NCBI RefSeq assembly: GCF_004323635.1
Contig: NZ_CP036515.1
Span: 496,001 to 560,000 of the forward strand
Length of the DNA stretch: 64,000 nt
Direction of reading: 5' to 3'
Source of the DNA: Lichenihabitans psoromatis
GTDB taxonomy: Bacteria > Pseudomonadota > Alphaproteobacteria > Rhizobiales > Beijerinckiaceae
The translations under genes were made by a program, and so were the position numbers. The notes under the pieces were generated by a model, which searched no databases, was not told the DNA's origin, and worked only from the letters and a program-made list of their open reading frames with translations. Positions 51,505 to 60,245 of this stretch are shown one piece after another; positions within the stretch are counted from its first letter, which is position 1, and every line of letters starts with the position of its first letter.

Positions 51505-52583
51505 CGCTTGATCCCGATCTCGACGCGACGGAAGCATCTCGCTTGGATCCTCGACGATATCATGAGGCGGCCGACCCAAGCCGGACAGCCGTGGCGCCGC
51601 GGCCTCCCGTCTGCCTCTATCTCGAGGTCACGAACCGCTGCAATCTGCTGTGCACGACGTGTCCGCGGACCTATGTCGAGCTTGAGCCGCCGGCCGATTT
51701 GTCCTGGGACTTATTTCGTTCGATTGTCGATCAGATCCCGCAGCTTAGCCGCGCCGTTCTGCACGGTGTCGGCGAACCGATGCTGGTCAAAAATCTTCCT
51801 GAAATGGTGCGATACCTGAAGGACCGTGGAACCTACGTGCTGTTCAATACCAATGGCACCGTGCTGAACGATCGCAACGGACGGGCGCTGATCGATGCCG
51901 GGCTCGATGAACTCCGCGTCTCGCTCGATGCCTCGACGCGCGAAAGCTATCTTGCGGTTCGAGGCATGGATTATTTCGATCGCATCCTCAGCAACGTGGC
52001 CCGTTTCCGAGCCTTGCAGGAGCGTGAGGGCCACTCCACTCCACGCGTGTCGGCTTGGCTGACAGGTCTCAAGGAAACCATCGCCGAACTGCCAGCCTTT
52101 GTCCGGATGGCGGCGAACATCGGCGTCCGCGAGGTCTACCTGCAGCGCCTGGTGTTTTTTGATCGTGACACGGTCGGACTTGCGAGGCCAGATCAGGCCT
52201 TGTTCGAGCGTATGGATGGGGACGAGGCCCGCTTGCTGCATGAGGCCGAGACCATCGCCAGGAGCCTTGGCGTCACGTTTTCGTCGTCGGGCGCCGCATC
52301 AGAACCCGGCATGAGCCTCGAGAAGAAGACGAGCCGGAACCCTTGGTCGCTCTGCGGGCGGCCGTGGACCGTCATGTATTTTACGGCCAACGGGAGAGCG
52401 CTGCCCTGCTGTATCGCTCCTTTCGCTCAGCACGGCTACGAAAACTATACGTTGGGCGACGCCACACAGGAGACCCTCAAGGCGATTTGGAATGGCCCGC
52501 GCTATCAGGAATTCCGGAATGCCCTGCAGTCCGACCAACCGCCCACGGCCTGCAGCAACTGCGGCCTGCGTTGGAGCCTCTGA
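51501..52583 (+). CDS. Radical SAM protein with SPASM-like C-terminus (360 aa)
   Basis: The [4Fe-4S]/SAM site is YLEVTNRCNLLCTTCPR (CxxxCxxC). Barrel motifs include AVLHGVGEPMLVKNLPEMVR (the GGE-like GVGEP), YVLFNTNGTVLNDRNG and LDELRVSLDASTRESYLAVR. C-terminal cysteines (LPCCIAPF, ACSNCGLRW) suggest an auxiliary cluster. It overlaps the GT87-like gene and precedes a GT2 gene, so it probably modifies a sugar, lipid or peptide in that pathway. Reaction unknown. Confidence 0.88.
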   Translation: MTLDPDLDATEASRLDPRRYHEAADPSRTAVAPRPPVCLYLEVTNRCNLLCTTCPRTYVELEPPADLSWDLFRSIVDQIPQLSRAVLHGVGEPMLVKNLPEMVRYLKDRGTYVLFNTNGTVLNDRNGRALIDAGLDELRVSLDASTRESYLAVRGMDYFDRILSNVARFRALQEREGHSTPRVSAWLTGLKETIAELPAFVRMAANIGVREVYLQRLVFFDRDTVGLARPDQALFERMDGDEARLLHEAETIARSLGVTFSSSGAASEPGMSLEKKTSRNPWSLCGRPWTVMYFTANGRALPCCIAPFAQHGYENYTLGDATQETLKAIWNGPRYQEFRNALQSDQPPTACSNCGLRWSL

Positions 52584-52586
52584 AGC

Positions 52587-53312
52587 GTGCGGATTGGAAA
52601 CGATTCAGCCATCGTCAGCATCGTGGTCCCGTGTTTGAACGAGGAGCAGGCGATCGGCCCGCTTGTGGCGAGCCTGTGGGCTGCCGGGCTCGATGAAGTC
52701 GTCGTCGTCGATGGGGGCTCGACAGACCGGACTGCCGATATTGCCCGGACAAAAGGCGCGACGGTGGTGCTCGAGCCGCGGCGGGGCTATGGACGAGCCT
52801 GTGCCGCGGGGGCCCAGGCGGCGCGCGTGGATGCGACCATCCTGGCCTTCATCGATGGAGATGGCTCGGACGATCCAGGTTTCGCAAAGGTCATCATCGG
52901 CCCCGTCATGCGCCGCGAGGCTGATTTCTGCATCGCATCCCGGCTACGCGGAGCGCGCGAGGGCGGCAGTATGACGGCGAGCCAGATTGTGGCGGGTCGC
53001 CTCGCCGGCATCCTCGTCTGGGTCCTATACGGAGCTCGCTATACCGACATGGCGCCGTTCCGCGCCCTTCGCCGTGACACGCTGATGACCCTTGGCATGC
53101 GCGAGACCACATTCGGCTGGAACCTCGAAATGCAAATGCGGATCGCGGCTCGTCGTCTCGTCATTCGTGAAGTGCCGACCGGCTGTCGCCAGCGGAACGG
53201 CGGCGTTTCGAAAGTGTCGGGTGACCTCCGCGCCGTCTTGCCGGCCGCCGCTACCCTTGTGCGGACATTCCTACGCCTCGCTCTCGTGTTGCGGCGGTCG
53301 CCGGTCAGGTGA
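52587..53312 (+). CDS. Family 2 glycosyltransferase (241 aa)
   Basis: IVSIVVPCLNEEQAIGPLVA, VVVVDGGSTDRTADIARTKG and ILAFIDGDGSDDPGF are the nucleotide-sugar-binding blocks; FGWNLEMQMRIAARRLVIRE comes near the C-terminus. It resembles DPM1/TIGR04283-type enzymes that load sugars on polyprenyl phosphate, which would supply the GT87-like protein. Starts at the GTG at 52587, 3 bases after the radical SAM stop. Last gene of the cluster. Confidence 0.88.
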   Translation: MRIGNDSAIVSIVVPCLNEEQAIGPLVASLWAAGLDEVVVVDGGSTDRTADIARTKGATVVLEPRRGYGRACAAGAQAARVDATILAFIDGDGSDDPGFAKVIIGPVMRREADFCIASRLRGAREGGSMTASQIVAGRLAGILVWVLYGARYTDMAPFRALRRDTLMTLGMRETTFGWNLEMQMRIAARRLVIREVPTGCRQRNGGVSKVSGDLRAVLPAAATLVRTFLRLALVLRRSPVR

Positions 53313-53399
53313 TCTGTCGATCCATGGCTACGCGGCACGCCGCGTACCGGATCAGGTTGCATCCTCAGCGCCGAAGATCGGCTTGCCAAAACGCGATCG

Positions 53400-54047
53400 T
53401 CACATCGACGCGACGACACGTTCCAGCGTTTCGACAATCAGATCGGGGTCGAGACGGCGCGTGAAGTCGGCGTCGACGTAAGACAATTCGACGATCCCGC
53501 TTTGGCCAATCACGAAGTCGGCCGGGAGTGGCAACAACCAGGCTCGCTCTTCGAGCTCGCGCGACAATGCGGGATTCGATTGCAGATAGAAATCCCGCAA
53601 CACGTCTGGCACGCGGTATACAAGCCCATAAGTCAGGGCCACGCCCAGTGCGGCATCCTCAATGAGATGTGCCCGGGCACCCAGACGCGCGACACGAACC
53701 GCAAGCTGTTGGCTTGGTCGTTCCGGCGAGATCAACAGCAAGGCCGCGCCGAGGCGTTCCATCGCAGGCTGGGCGATCAGAAGCGCGTCGAGTTCGGCCT
53801 GGCAGAATGGGCACCATTCGCCGCGGTAAAAGCTCAGAACGACTGGTCCGGCTCGCAGGAGGGTCGATAGAACGACGGAGCCGCCTTGCAGCATCGGAAG
53901 GGCGAAGTCGGGAGCGACGCTGCCAAACCCTTTGATGCCTTGCGGGATGCCCGCAACTTCAAGCCGCTGCGCGGCTTGCGCAATCCGATCGATATAGCCT
54001 GGTTTCGCGTCGCGACGCCGCTCGGCCAGTTCCATCAGCAGAGGCAT
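53400..54047 (-). CDS. Peroxiredoxin-like AhpC/TSA protein (215 aa)
   Basis: Thioredoxin fold: SVAPDFALPMLQGGSVVLST, then VVLSFYRGEWCPFCQAELDA, a CxxC where classical peroxiredoxins have one peroxidatic Cys. LLLISPERPSQQLAVRVARL and VIGQSGIVELSYVDADFTRR complete the domain. The ATG at 54047 is preferred; the frame extends to 54155. Divergent from the DoxX-NDH-2 gene, so both may answer to thiol or oxidative stress. Confidence 0.88.
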   Translation of the reverse strand: MPLLMELAERRRDAKPGYIDRIAQAAQRLEVAGIPQGIKGFGSVAPDFALPMLQGGSVVLSTLLRAGPVVLSFYRGEWCPFCQAELDALLIAQPAMERLGAALLLISPERPSQQLAVRVARLGARAHLIEDAALGVALTYGLVYRVPDVLRDFYLQSNPALSRELEERAWLLPLPADFVIGQSGIVELSYVDADFTRRLDPDLIVETLERVVASM

Positions 54048-54148
54048 GCGACACGCTTTCCTGAGCGCTGTTCGAGACCTGTCGCGACGGCGACAAAACT
54101 TGGCTCGAACCAAACAGAGCTTGACGAGATACCCGCATTGTTCGTGAT

Positions 54149-56440
54149 TTGTCACAATACATCAACTCGATGCTCAATCGGTATTGGTCAACCACGGTCG
54201 GATCGCTTGTTTTGGTGCTCTGGACCCTCCCGGTTGCCGGCCAATCGGAGGACCATTGTCGGGGGCCTCGATTGACTCAGCAGATTGGCTTCACGGCTCA
54301 GTCCGGCGGCGTCGCGTTCGCCTCTCGATGCCGGGCGATCATTCAATCCTGCGGTGATGCAGTCGCCCCGTGGCTCGACGTAGCGGCACGGGTCTGGTTG
54401 GCTAAAGTCTTCCTTGTCGGAGCAGCCATTTCAGCGATGCGCGGGGCATTTCCCGCCATGAGCGGTTCCGGCCTGTTTGTCGCCGCACTCAACGCTCTAG
54501 TGGCTTCTCCGTTTGGGTTGCTGACCCAGTTCATCTGTCCAGTTCTGCTCATGATCGGCCTCGGCAGTCGCTTCGCGGCCGCTCCCCTGCTGATCCAGGT
54601 GCTGCTGCTGCACAGCCCAGGCGGGCTCACGATCGCCCATCCGATCTGGGCGGTCCTCTTAGGCTGGATCATCGTGTTCGGATCCAGCCTTGTTTCGATC
54701 GACGCCCTCATCGCTGAGGGGCTCGACTCCAGTGCCATACCCGGTGCTCGGACCGTGCGGCGTGCCTTTGCCTGGGTGACGCGGCGCGTCGGAGCCTGGT
54801 TTTTACTCGGCCTTCGCTTTGGCATTGCCAGCGCGCTTCTGGTGAACCTCGTTGGATCGACAGATGGACTGGGCACCGGCTTGCTGGCCGATTGGATCGT
54901 TGCCCCAGGATGGACCGCGTCGCTGCCGCAGGGCTTTGCGGCCGGATTGGCTGTTCTGCTTCTCACCGGGCTTGGAACACGCTTCTGTGCGCTCATTCTG
55001 ATCCTCATCGTTCCGATCGGTCAGGCCGGGATGTCGGTCGACGACCGGCTCTACTGGACGCTCTTGCTTGGCATCTTGGCTTGTCGGGGGAGCGGGCCAC
55101 TTGCCTTGGATCCTCTCGTGGCAATGCGCTTGTCCGATCCGAACCGACGCCTGTCGTCGCTCGATTTGACCTTGCCGCACGTCGTGATCCTCGGCGGCGG
55201 CTTTGGCGGGGTTGCGGCCGCACGGGGCCTCAAACATGCGGCGTGTCGGATTACCCTCGTCGACCGGAACAACCATCACGTGTTCCAGCCGCTGCTTTAC
55301 CAAGTCGCGACCGCTGGCTTGGCCCCGACCGCGATCGCCACGCCGATCCGCAGCCTCTTCCGGTCGCAAGCGAATCTGCGGGTTTTGCTTGCTGAGGCGC
55401 GCGGCATCTCGGCCGAGAGCCGCGAGGTCATTCTCGACGGCAGTCGCCTCGCGTTCGACTATCTCGTGATCGCGACCGGAGCGCGGCACAGCTATTTCGG
55501 ACGGGACGACTGGGCTCACGACGCTCCAGGCCTCAAGCGCATCGAGGATGCGACACAGATCCGTCGACGCCTGCTGATCGGTTTCGAGCGCGCCGAAAGC
55601 GCTGACGATCCCGGCGAACGCGCCCGATGGATGACCTTCGTGATCGTCGGAGGCGGCCCAACCGGCGTCGAACTTGCGGGTGCTCTTGCGGAATTGGCCC
55701 AACACGGCTTGACCAACGAGTATCGGACGATCGATCCCGCAAGCGCGAGGATCGTCTTGGTGCAGTCTGCGGACAGGCTACTGCCGACCTTTCCAGCAGT
55801 TCTGTCTGGCGATGCGCGTGACCAATTGGTCAAGCTGAAGGTCGAAGTCTTGACGGGCGCCAAGGTGGAGCAGATCGACGCCGACGGCGTGGTTGTTGGC
55901 GGCGCGCGGATCGAAGCGCGCACCGTGCTTTGGGCAGCGGGTGTCGCTGCATCGCCGGCCGCGGATTGGCTCGGTGCGGCCGCCGACCGGGCCGGCCGTG
56001 TCATCGTCGGCCCCGACCTCAAGGTCGGTTTGCACCCGACCATTTTCGCCATCGGCGATACGGCGTCGTCAGCAGCGTGGAAAGGTGGTGCAGTCCCTGG
56101 TCTCGCCCCCGCCGCCAAGCAGGGTGGCGCCTATGTGGCCAAAGTCGTTCGAGCAAGCCTCCGCAAAAAACCCGCTCCAGGACCGTTCTGCTATCGTCAT
56201 CCCGGCAGCCTCGCCACCATCGGTCGACGCACGGCCGTCGCGGAGTTTGGCCCACTCCGCCTCCGGGGCGCTCCGGCATGGTGGCTATGGGGGCTCGTGC
56301 ACATCCTTTTCCTCACTGAAGGCCGCAGCCAAACATCCGTGATTCTGGAATCGATTTGGGCCTATCTTACCGACCGAAGGGGAAGTCGGCTGATCACCGA
56401 CGCCGGAGACCAATCGGTGACCAGCATAGCGGGAAAGTAG
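54149..56440 (+). CDS. DoxX-like membrane domain fused to type II NADH dehydrogenase (763 aa)
   Basis: Residues ~75-330 form two DoxX-like four-helix units (WLAKVFLVGAAISAMRGAFP; LLGLRFGIASALLVNLVGST). Residues ~345-740 are NDH-2: LPHVVILGGGFGGVAAARGL, DRNNHHVFQPLLYQVATAGL, FVIVGGGPTGVELAGALAEL (second nucleotide motif), IFAIGDTASSAAW, and WWLWGLVHILFLTEGR at the membrane end. It oxidises NADH and reduces quinone without pumping protons; the DoxX part may hold a quinone or thiol partner. The start is uncertain: TTG at 54149 or ATG at 54170. The first ~70 residues are not conserved and a later start is possible. Confidence 0.87.
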   Translation: MSQYINSMLNRYWSTTVGSLVLVLWTLPVAGQSEDHCRGPRLTQQIGFTAQSGGVAFASRCRAIIQSCGDAVAPWLDVAARVWLAKVFLVGAAISAMRGAFPAMSGSGLFVAALNALVASPFGLLTQFICPVLLMIGLGSRFAAAPLLIQVLLLHSPGGLTIAHPIWAVLLGWIIVFGSSLVSIDALIAEGLDSSAIPGARTVRRAFAWVTRRVGAWFLLGLRFGIASALLVNLVGSTDGLGTGLLADWIVAPGWTASLPQGFAAGLAVLLLTGLGTRFCALILILIVPIGQAGMSVDDRLYWTLLLGILACRGSGPLALDPLVAMRLSDPNRRLSSLDLTLPHVVILGGGFGGVAAARGLKHAACRITLVDRNNHHVFQPLLYQVATAGLAPTAIATPIRSLFRSQANLRVLLAEARGISAESREVILDGSRLAFDYLVIATGARHSYFGRDDWAHDAPGLKRIEDATQIRRRLLIGFERAESADDPGERARWMTFVIVGGGPTGVELAGALAELAQHGLTNEYRTIDPASARIVLVQSADRLLPTFPAVLSGDARDQLVKLKVEVLTGAKVEQIDADGVVVGGARIEARTVLWAAGVAASPAADWLGAAADRAGRVIVGPDLKVGLHPTIFAIGDTASSAAWKGGAVPGLAPAAKQGGAYVAKVVRASLRKKPAPGPFCYRHPGSLATIGRRTAVAEFGPLRLRGAPAWWLWGLVHILFLTEGRSQTSVILESIWAYLTDRRGSRLITDAGDQSVTSIAGK

Positions 56441-56913
56441 CGGATCGAGGCTGGTGCCATTCTCGACCGACCGCGCCCAACCATCGCATGGTCGCACCCG
56501 CTTGGGGTGGCGATCGCGGAGAGGGGCTGCTTCACCTCATGCGCCACAGATGCGGCGAGGTCCGCCCAACACCGTCGGTTGGGAGGTCCGAGCACGCTCG
56601 GTGCGCGCAGCACATCGAGCCGCTTCGCTCTGTTCCCGAAGCCGATTCTCCTGCACGAAGCCAAATAGCGACTAGTTTGATGGGTGCCTGGAGCTCGACA
56701 AAAGGAGGTGTCTCCGCACAGGCTGGGGCGGCGACGGACGGCCACTTGGATCGCCGTTGTGACCACTCATCCCGGGGTCTTTGCGGTCTGCGACGTTCGG
56801 TGTGAGTCGATCAAGCGTGTTGTGTCCGGCGTCGGTGAAGGATCGGGCGCGTTACGTCACGAAAGCCGGCTAGACGCAGGATCACACACGCATGTGGTTC
56901 GCCTCGCAAAGCC
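56441..56913. pseudogene. Relic region: histidine kinase fragment (56503-56562, minus) and photolyase-like echo (56880-56905)
   Basis: A minus-strand frame contains DLAASVAHEVKQPLSAIATP, the H-box of a HisKA sensor kinase, with broken sequence on both sides; the rest of the kinase is absent. At the right end 26 bases (ATCACACACGCATGTGGTTC and on) match, with one difference, the photolyase gene near 23887, where they encode NHTRMWFAS. No intact gene is supported in these 470 bases. Confidence 0.55.
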
Positions 56914-58389
56914 TCAAGAGTGACGTGAACCGATAAGCCGTCGCAGCATCCCTTGCGAGTTCGCCCGCTCGAACGCCTCGTTGACCCGTTCGAGGTCCTG
57001 CTTCATCGCCTTCAATTCCTCGACCCTGCGTTTCAGCTCGTCAGCAAGCTGCTCTCGTTCAGCCGTCGATCGGTCACGTTCGGCTTCAAGCTGCTCTTTT
57101 TCCGCAGCAACGCGGTCGCGCTCCGCGGTAAGCTGCTCCTTCTCTGCAGCGGCGCGGTTGCGTTCGGCTTCAAGCTGCTCTTTCTCCGCAGCAACACGGT
57201 CGCGTTCGGCGGTAAGCAGCTCCTTCTCGGCAGCGGCCCGGTTGCGTTCGGCTTCAAGCTGCTCTTTCTCCGCAGCAACCCGGTCGCGTTCAGCGCAAAG
57301 TCGATCGCGTTCAGTGGCACTCGCCTCGACTTGTTGTGCAAGATCGGACCGCTCGACCTCCGTCTGTCCCAGCAGATGTCTCAAATGTTCACGTTCCTGC
57401 TCGGCCAAGGCCGCGCGCTCGGTCTGTAGGCCGACCTCGCCGCCCAGCAAGGCAGATCGCGTTTCGGCAGCCCGCTCCTTGTCCTGAAGGATTCGATAAG
57501 CCTCGGCCCGTTCCTCTTCTTGCTTTTCGAGTTTGAGGAGAATGGGGCCGAACAACTCGGCTGCCCGATGAAACTCCACGCGCACGTCCTGCAGGGTATG
57601 CAGCGCATCTTCGGAGTGAGGCTCTCGCGCGAGCTGCTGCATCGCGCGGTAGGTCCGCTTAATCCAATTATTGATATCGGGATGGATCTCGAAATCCGCG
57701 TCGCTGACCACGTTGTGACGCAGATCCTCCGTGAGAAAATCCTCCATCTCACTGCAGTTCTTGATCGACTGATAAGGCCACGCTCGGCCGAGGTGCTCGC
57801 CCGCGCGTGCTAGCGTCAGCCGTGAGTCGGATAGAAAATCAGTCCAGTCGACAACAGCCCGCGCGCTTCCGCGGCTGTAGGCTTCCGCATCCAGCGTGTG
57901 TGTGAGCCACAACAGCAGCCCCAAGCTCAGGGAAAACCCGCTCCGCTTCCGCAAGGAATAGGCCACCTCGAGAGGATTACGAACCGGCAAGAGGACGCGA
58001 AAGATCGCCCCCGACTCGCCGAGAACGCGGATCCAGAACGGCAGAATGCGGCAGAGGCGGGGATCCTTGAACACGTAAAACGTCGAATGGTCGAATTCCG
58101 TGTCGAGCATGGCCCGTGCACGATCGCGGAAGCGAACCATGAAGCCCTCATCATCCCAGAATTCGCGGATCGGATGCCAATCGCTCCAACTCGACCCGAC
58201 AGCGGCTAGGAGTTCGTCGTTCAGTTCCATCACGGCCCAGGATTCCCAGTGACCCCGCTCATTTCCCTCACTCGCACCCATAAGGGTTCGCGGCGCGGTG
58301 GCCCCCATTTTGACAAGTGTTCCGGCTAACGAAGACGTACCGCTGCGGTGCATTCCAGCAACAAGAATGGCTTCAACATCGCCCGGCAT
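56914..58389 (-). CDS. Sulfotransferase-like protein with long repeat-built coiled coil (491 aa)
   Basis: Residues 1-230: sulfotransferase fold with 5'-phosphosulfate loop AILVAGMHRSGTSSLAGTLV and 3'-phosphate region LLPVRNPLEVAYSLRKRSGF. Residues ~300-475: uninterrupted coiled coil, whose centre is a 14-residue unit (AERDRVAAEKEQLE, AERNRAAAEKELLT) repeated about six times. The unit is encoded by 84-bp tandem repeats. Similar enzyme/coiled-coil fusions occur near surface-glycan genes. A role in sulfating an exported glycan is inference. Clean start at the ATG at 58389. Confidence 0.82.
   Translation of the reverse strand: MPGDVEAILVAGMHRSGTSSLAGTLVKMGATAPRTLMGASEGNERGHWESWAVMELNDELLAAVGSSWSDWHPIREFWDDEGFMVRFRDRARAMLDTEFDHSTFYVFKDPRLCRILPFWIRVLGESGAIFRVLLPVRNPLEVAYSLRKRSGFSLSLGLLLWLTHTLDAEAYSRGSARAVVDWTDFLSDSRLTLARAGEHLGRAWPYQSIKNCSEMEDFLTEDLRHNVVSDADFEIHPDINNWIKRTYRAMQQLAREPHSEDALHTLQDVRVEFHRAAELFGPILLKLEKQEEERAEAYRILQDKERAAETRSALLGGEVGLQTERAALAEQEREHLRHLLGQTEVERSDLAQQVEASATERDRLCAERDRVAAEKEQLEAERNRAAAEKELLTAERDRVAAEKEQLEAERNRAAAEKEQLTAERDRVAAEKEQLEAERDRSTAEREQLADELKRRVEELKAMKQDLERVNEAFERANSQGMLRRLIGSRHS
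57084..57293 (-). repeat. 84-bp tandem repeat inside the sulfotransferase gene
   Basis: Copies start at 57084, 57168 and 57252 (CTTCAAGCTGCTCTTTCTCC and similar), the third partial. Each copy contains two related 42-bp halves, giving 14-residue coiled-coil units. The copies differ mostly at silent positions. Length variation between strains is likely. Confidence 0.85.
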
Positions 58390-58970
58390 TCACTCGCACT
58401 CCCTGATTCAATCGCAGCTTGAGCTAAGCTCTCTCATTACAGCAACCGTTATAACTACTTTGCGGTGCGTGATGTTACAAGGGCGGTGCAGCATTTCTAA
58501 ACAGCGCGATATGTTAGTAATGGTCGCAGAAGCAACGCTTGCCTCCGGATCAATCAAATGTTCGCTTCACATCGGTCGCTGCTTCCGTATAATGAAAAGT
58601 AAGGTCTTTGGTTTGCAACGACCAATCGCATCATAAATTGGTGATTTGATCTTCGCTCAACACGCGAATGAGCCATCGTTGCGGCGCAACATTATAACCT
58701 GCCGTAAAAAGGCGGAGACATCGAACGAGGCTTGCTGGGCACCCGGGCAACGCGAGCGAAGACGGCATCGACATGGTCGGGGTGGCAGCAAAGCGTGAGC
58801 CTCGCCTGACACGCGAACCGGTCGCGAGCGGTCGACATCAGGACGGACCGGGCTTCAGGACAAACAAGAAACGATTTTCAAAATCGAGAGGACGGGACCC
58901 TTACACTGGACGGGCTCACAGCATCGAAGCCGCCCGACCCTTGGCAATCCGCAGTCCGATGCTCGGCTGG
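58390..58970. other. Intergenic region without supported gene
   Basis: About 580 bases, AT-richer than the surroundings in its first 300 (for example CAATCGCATCATAAATTGGT). It probably carries the promoter of the sulfotransferase gene. The ORFs in it show no protein-like composition. I see no RNA gene or clear terminator. Confidence 0.4.
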
Positions 58971-59672
58971 CTAGCCGCGCGGACCGGGAGCATGGGCCAT
59001 CAAGATTGCGCCGGCGAGATTGCCGCTTGCATGGTCAGTGGTCAGCCAAGACCACGACGGCGCGTCAAGACCAGCCATGACATCGGCCAATTGAGCATCC
59101 GGCGACGATCCGTGGGCGAAACTCTCACCATAGATCTTGCGTAATGTGCCAACCGTCACGGCGCCATGTTGACCGATCAGATCGTCGTGGCCTGCCGCGT
59201 CCAGCCCCTGCGATGCAGACAGCTCGAACGGAAGACCCTGGCCCGACGGAGTCAGATTGGCCGCGGGCGGCCTTATTTCGGCGCTGTCCTGCTCCGCCAG
59301 CAGAGAGGCTAGCAACTGCGTAACCTTCCCCATATTGGCCGGCTTCGGCACACAGGGCGCATTCGCCGAATAGGCCAAACCGAAATTCTCGTCTCCCGTC
59401 ACGAGCACGTAAGGCGTGCCGCGCAAGACCAAAGCCGCGATGATGTCGCGCGCAGAGCCATCCTGAAGATGGGCGTCCAGCATGGCAGCATCGAAGACGG
59501 TATCACCGGCGATCACCTCGAGCGCATCCGCGATCGTCGTCACCGGACCGACGACGATCGCACCGGCGTCCTCCAAATGATCGACGACAACGACTCCGAC
59601 GAGAGGATCATCCTCGATCAACAGGATGGTTCGTCCGACGAGGGCGCCAGCTTGATCGGGGATCGATGTCAT
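58971..59672 (-). CDS. Response regulator with C-terminal extension (233 aa)
   Basis: Residues ~12-125 are a receiver domain: ILLIEDDPLVGVVVVDHLED (acidic pair), AAMLDAHLQDGSARDIIAAL (phospho-Asp), PYVLVTGDENFG (Thr) and CVPKPANMGKVTQLLASLL (Lys). The last ~65 residues (GTLRKIYGESFAHGSSPDAQ, then LDAPSWSWLTTDHASGNL) look like a small conserved alphaproteobacterial module that I cannot name. There is no DNA-binding domain. It is an orphan without a kinase next to it. Confidence 0.8.
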   Translation of the reverse strand: MTSIPDQAGALVGRTILLIEDDPLVGVVVVDHLEDAGAIVVGPVTTIADALEVIAGDTVFDAAMLDAHLQDGSARDIIAALVLRGTPYVLVTGDENFGLAYSANAPCVPKPANMGKVTQLLASLLAEQDSAEIRPPAANLTPSGQGLPFELSASQGLDAAGHDDLIGQHGAVTVGTLRKIYGESFAHGSSPDAQLADVMAGLDAPSWSWLTTDHASGNLAGAILMAHAPGPRG

Positions 59673-59886
59673 GATTGCTCGCCTAGTGGACGCGGGACCA
59701 AATGGTCCTTACCCGATCAACGCGTCGCGCACAGCAACGTTCTGGACCTGCTTCACATCACGTTGCAGCGGCGTCACGCGTCCGAAAGCGTGCCTATATA
59801 AACGCAGGGCGACACGTATTCGAGGAAAGCGTCGTCCGACATCGTTTCGAGACACCATCCGCATCTCACGACCGAGGAACTACCAC

Positions 59887-60051
59887 GTGAACGCCGAAAC
59901 CGAAGCTCTGTTGGCCATGGCGCCGTTCTGGATCATGGCAGGCCTGTGTATCGTGCTCGCCTGCGGCATCCTGTTTCTGATCGGCGCCAAGGTGCTCGAG
60001 CATCGGCGCGGCCTCACGCCCGCCGACGAGCAGAACCGAACAAAGCCGTGA
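59887..60051 (+). CDS. Small single-span membrane protein (54 aa)
   Basis: GTG at 59887. A polar N-terminus (MNAETEALLAMAPF) precedes one strong membrane helix (WIMAGLCIVLACGILFLIGA) and a basic/polar tail (KVLEHRRGLTPADEQNRTKP). No family recognised. It lies between the response regulator and the paoA-like gene on the latter's strand. Confidence 0.5.
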   Translation: MNAETEALLAMAPFWIMAGLCIVLACGILFLIGAKVLEHRRGLTPADEQNRTKP

Positions 60052-60245
60052 CGGCATCACCAGATCGACTGTTTCGGCGCGCATAATCGGCGCATGCGAC
60101 CGAGTGACCGGACCGCGATAAAACGCAGGTTGGTTGGAAACACTCCAAAGAGCTGAGGGTTACTCGAATGACAGTGGGCGATATGCGCCTGCTCGTTCCG
60201 GATCGTGATCCGTTTCGATCGTTCGAGGCACTTGCGGAGGCAACC

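Noticed and set aside
49512..53312. Arsenosugar biosynthesis operon
   Set aside because: DUF2064 and GT2 members fit, but no arsM is present and the radical SAM protein does not show an ArsS-like sequence.
57084..57293. CRISPR array
   Set aside because: The repeat is a coding tandem repeat without spacers; no CRISPR array is seen anywhere in the window.
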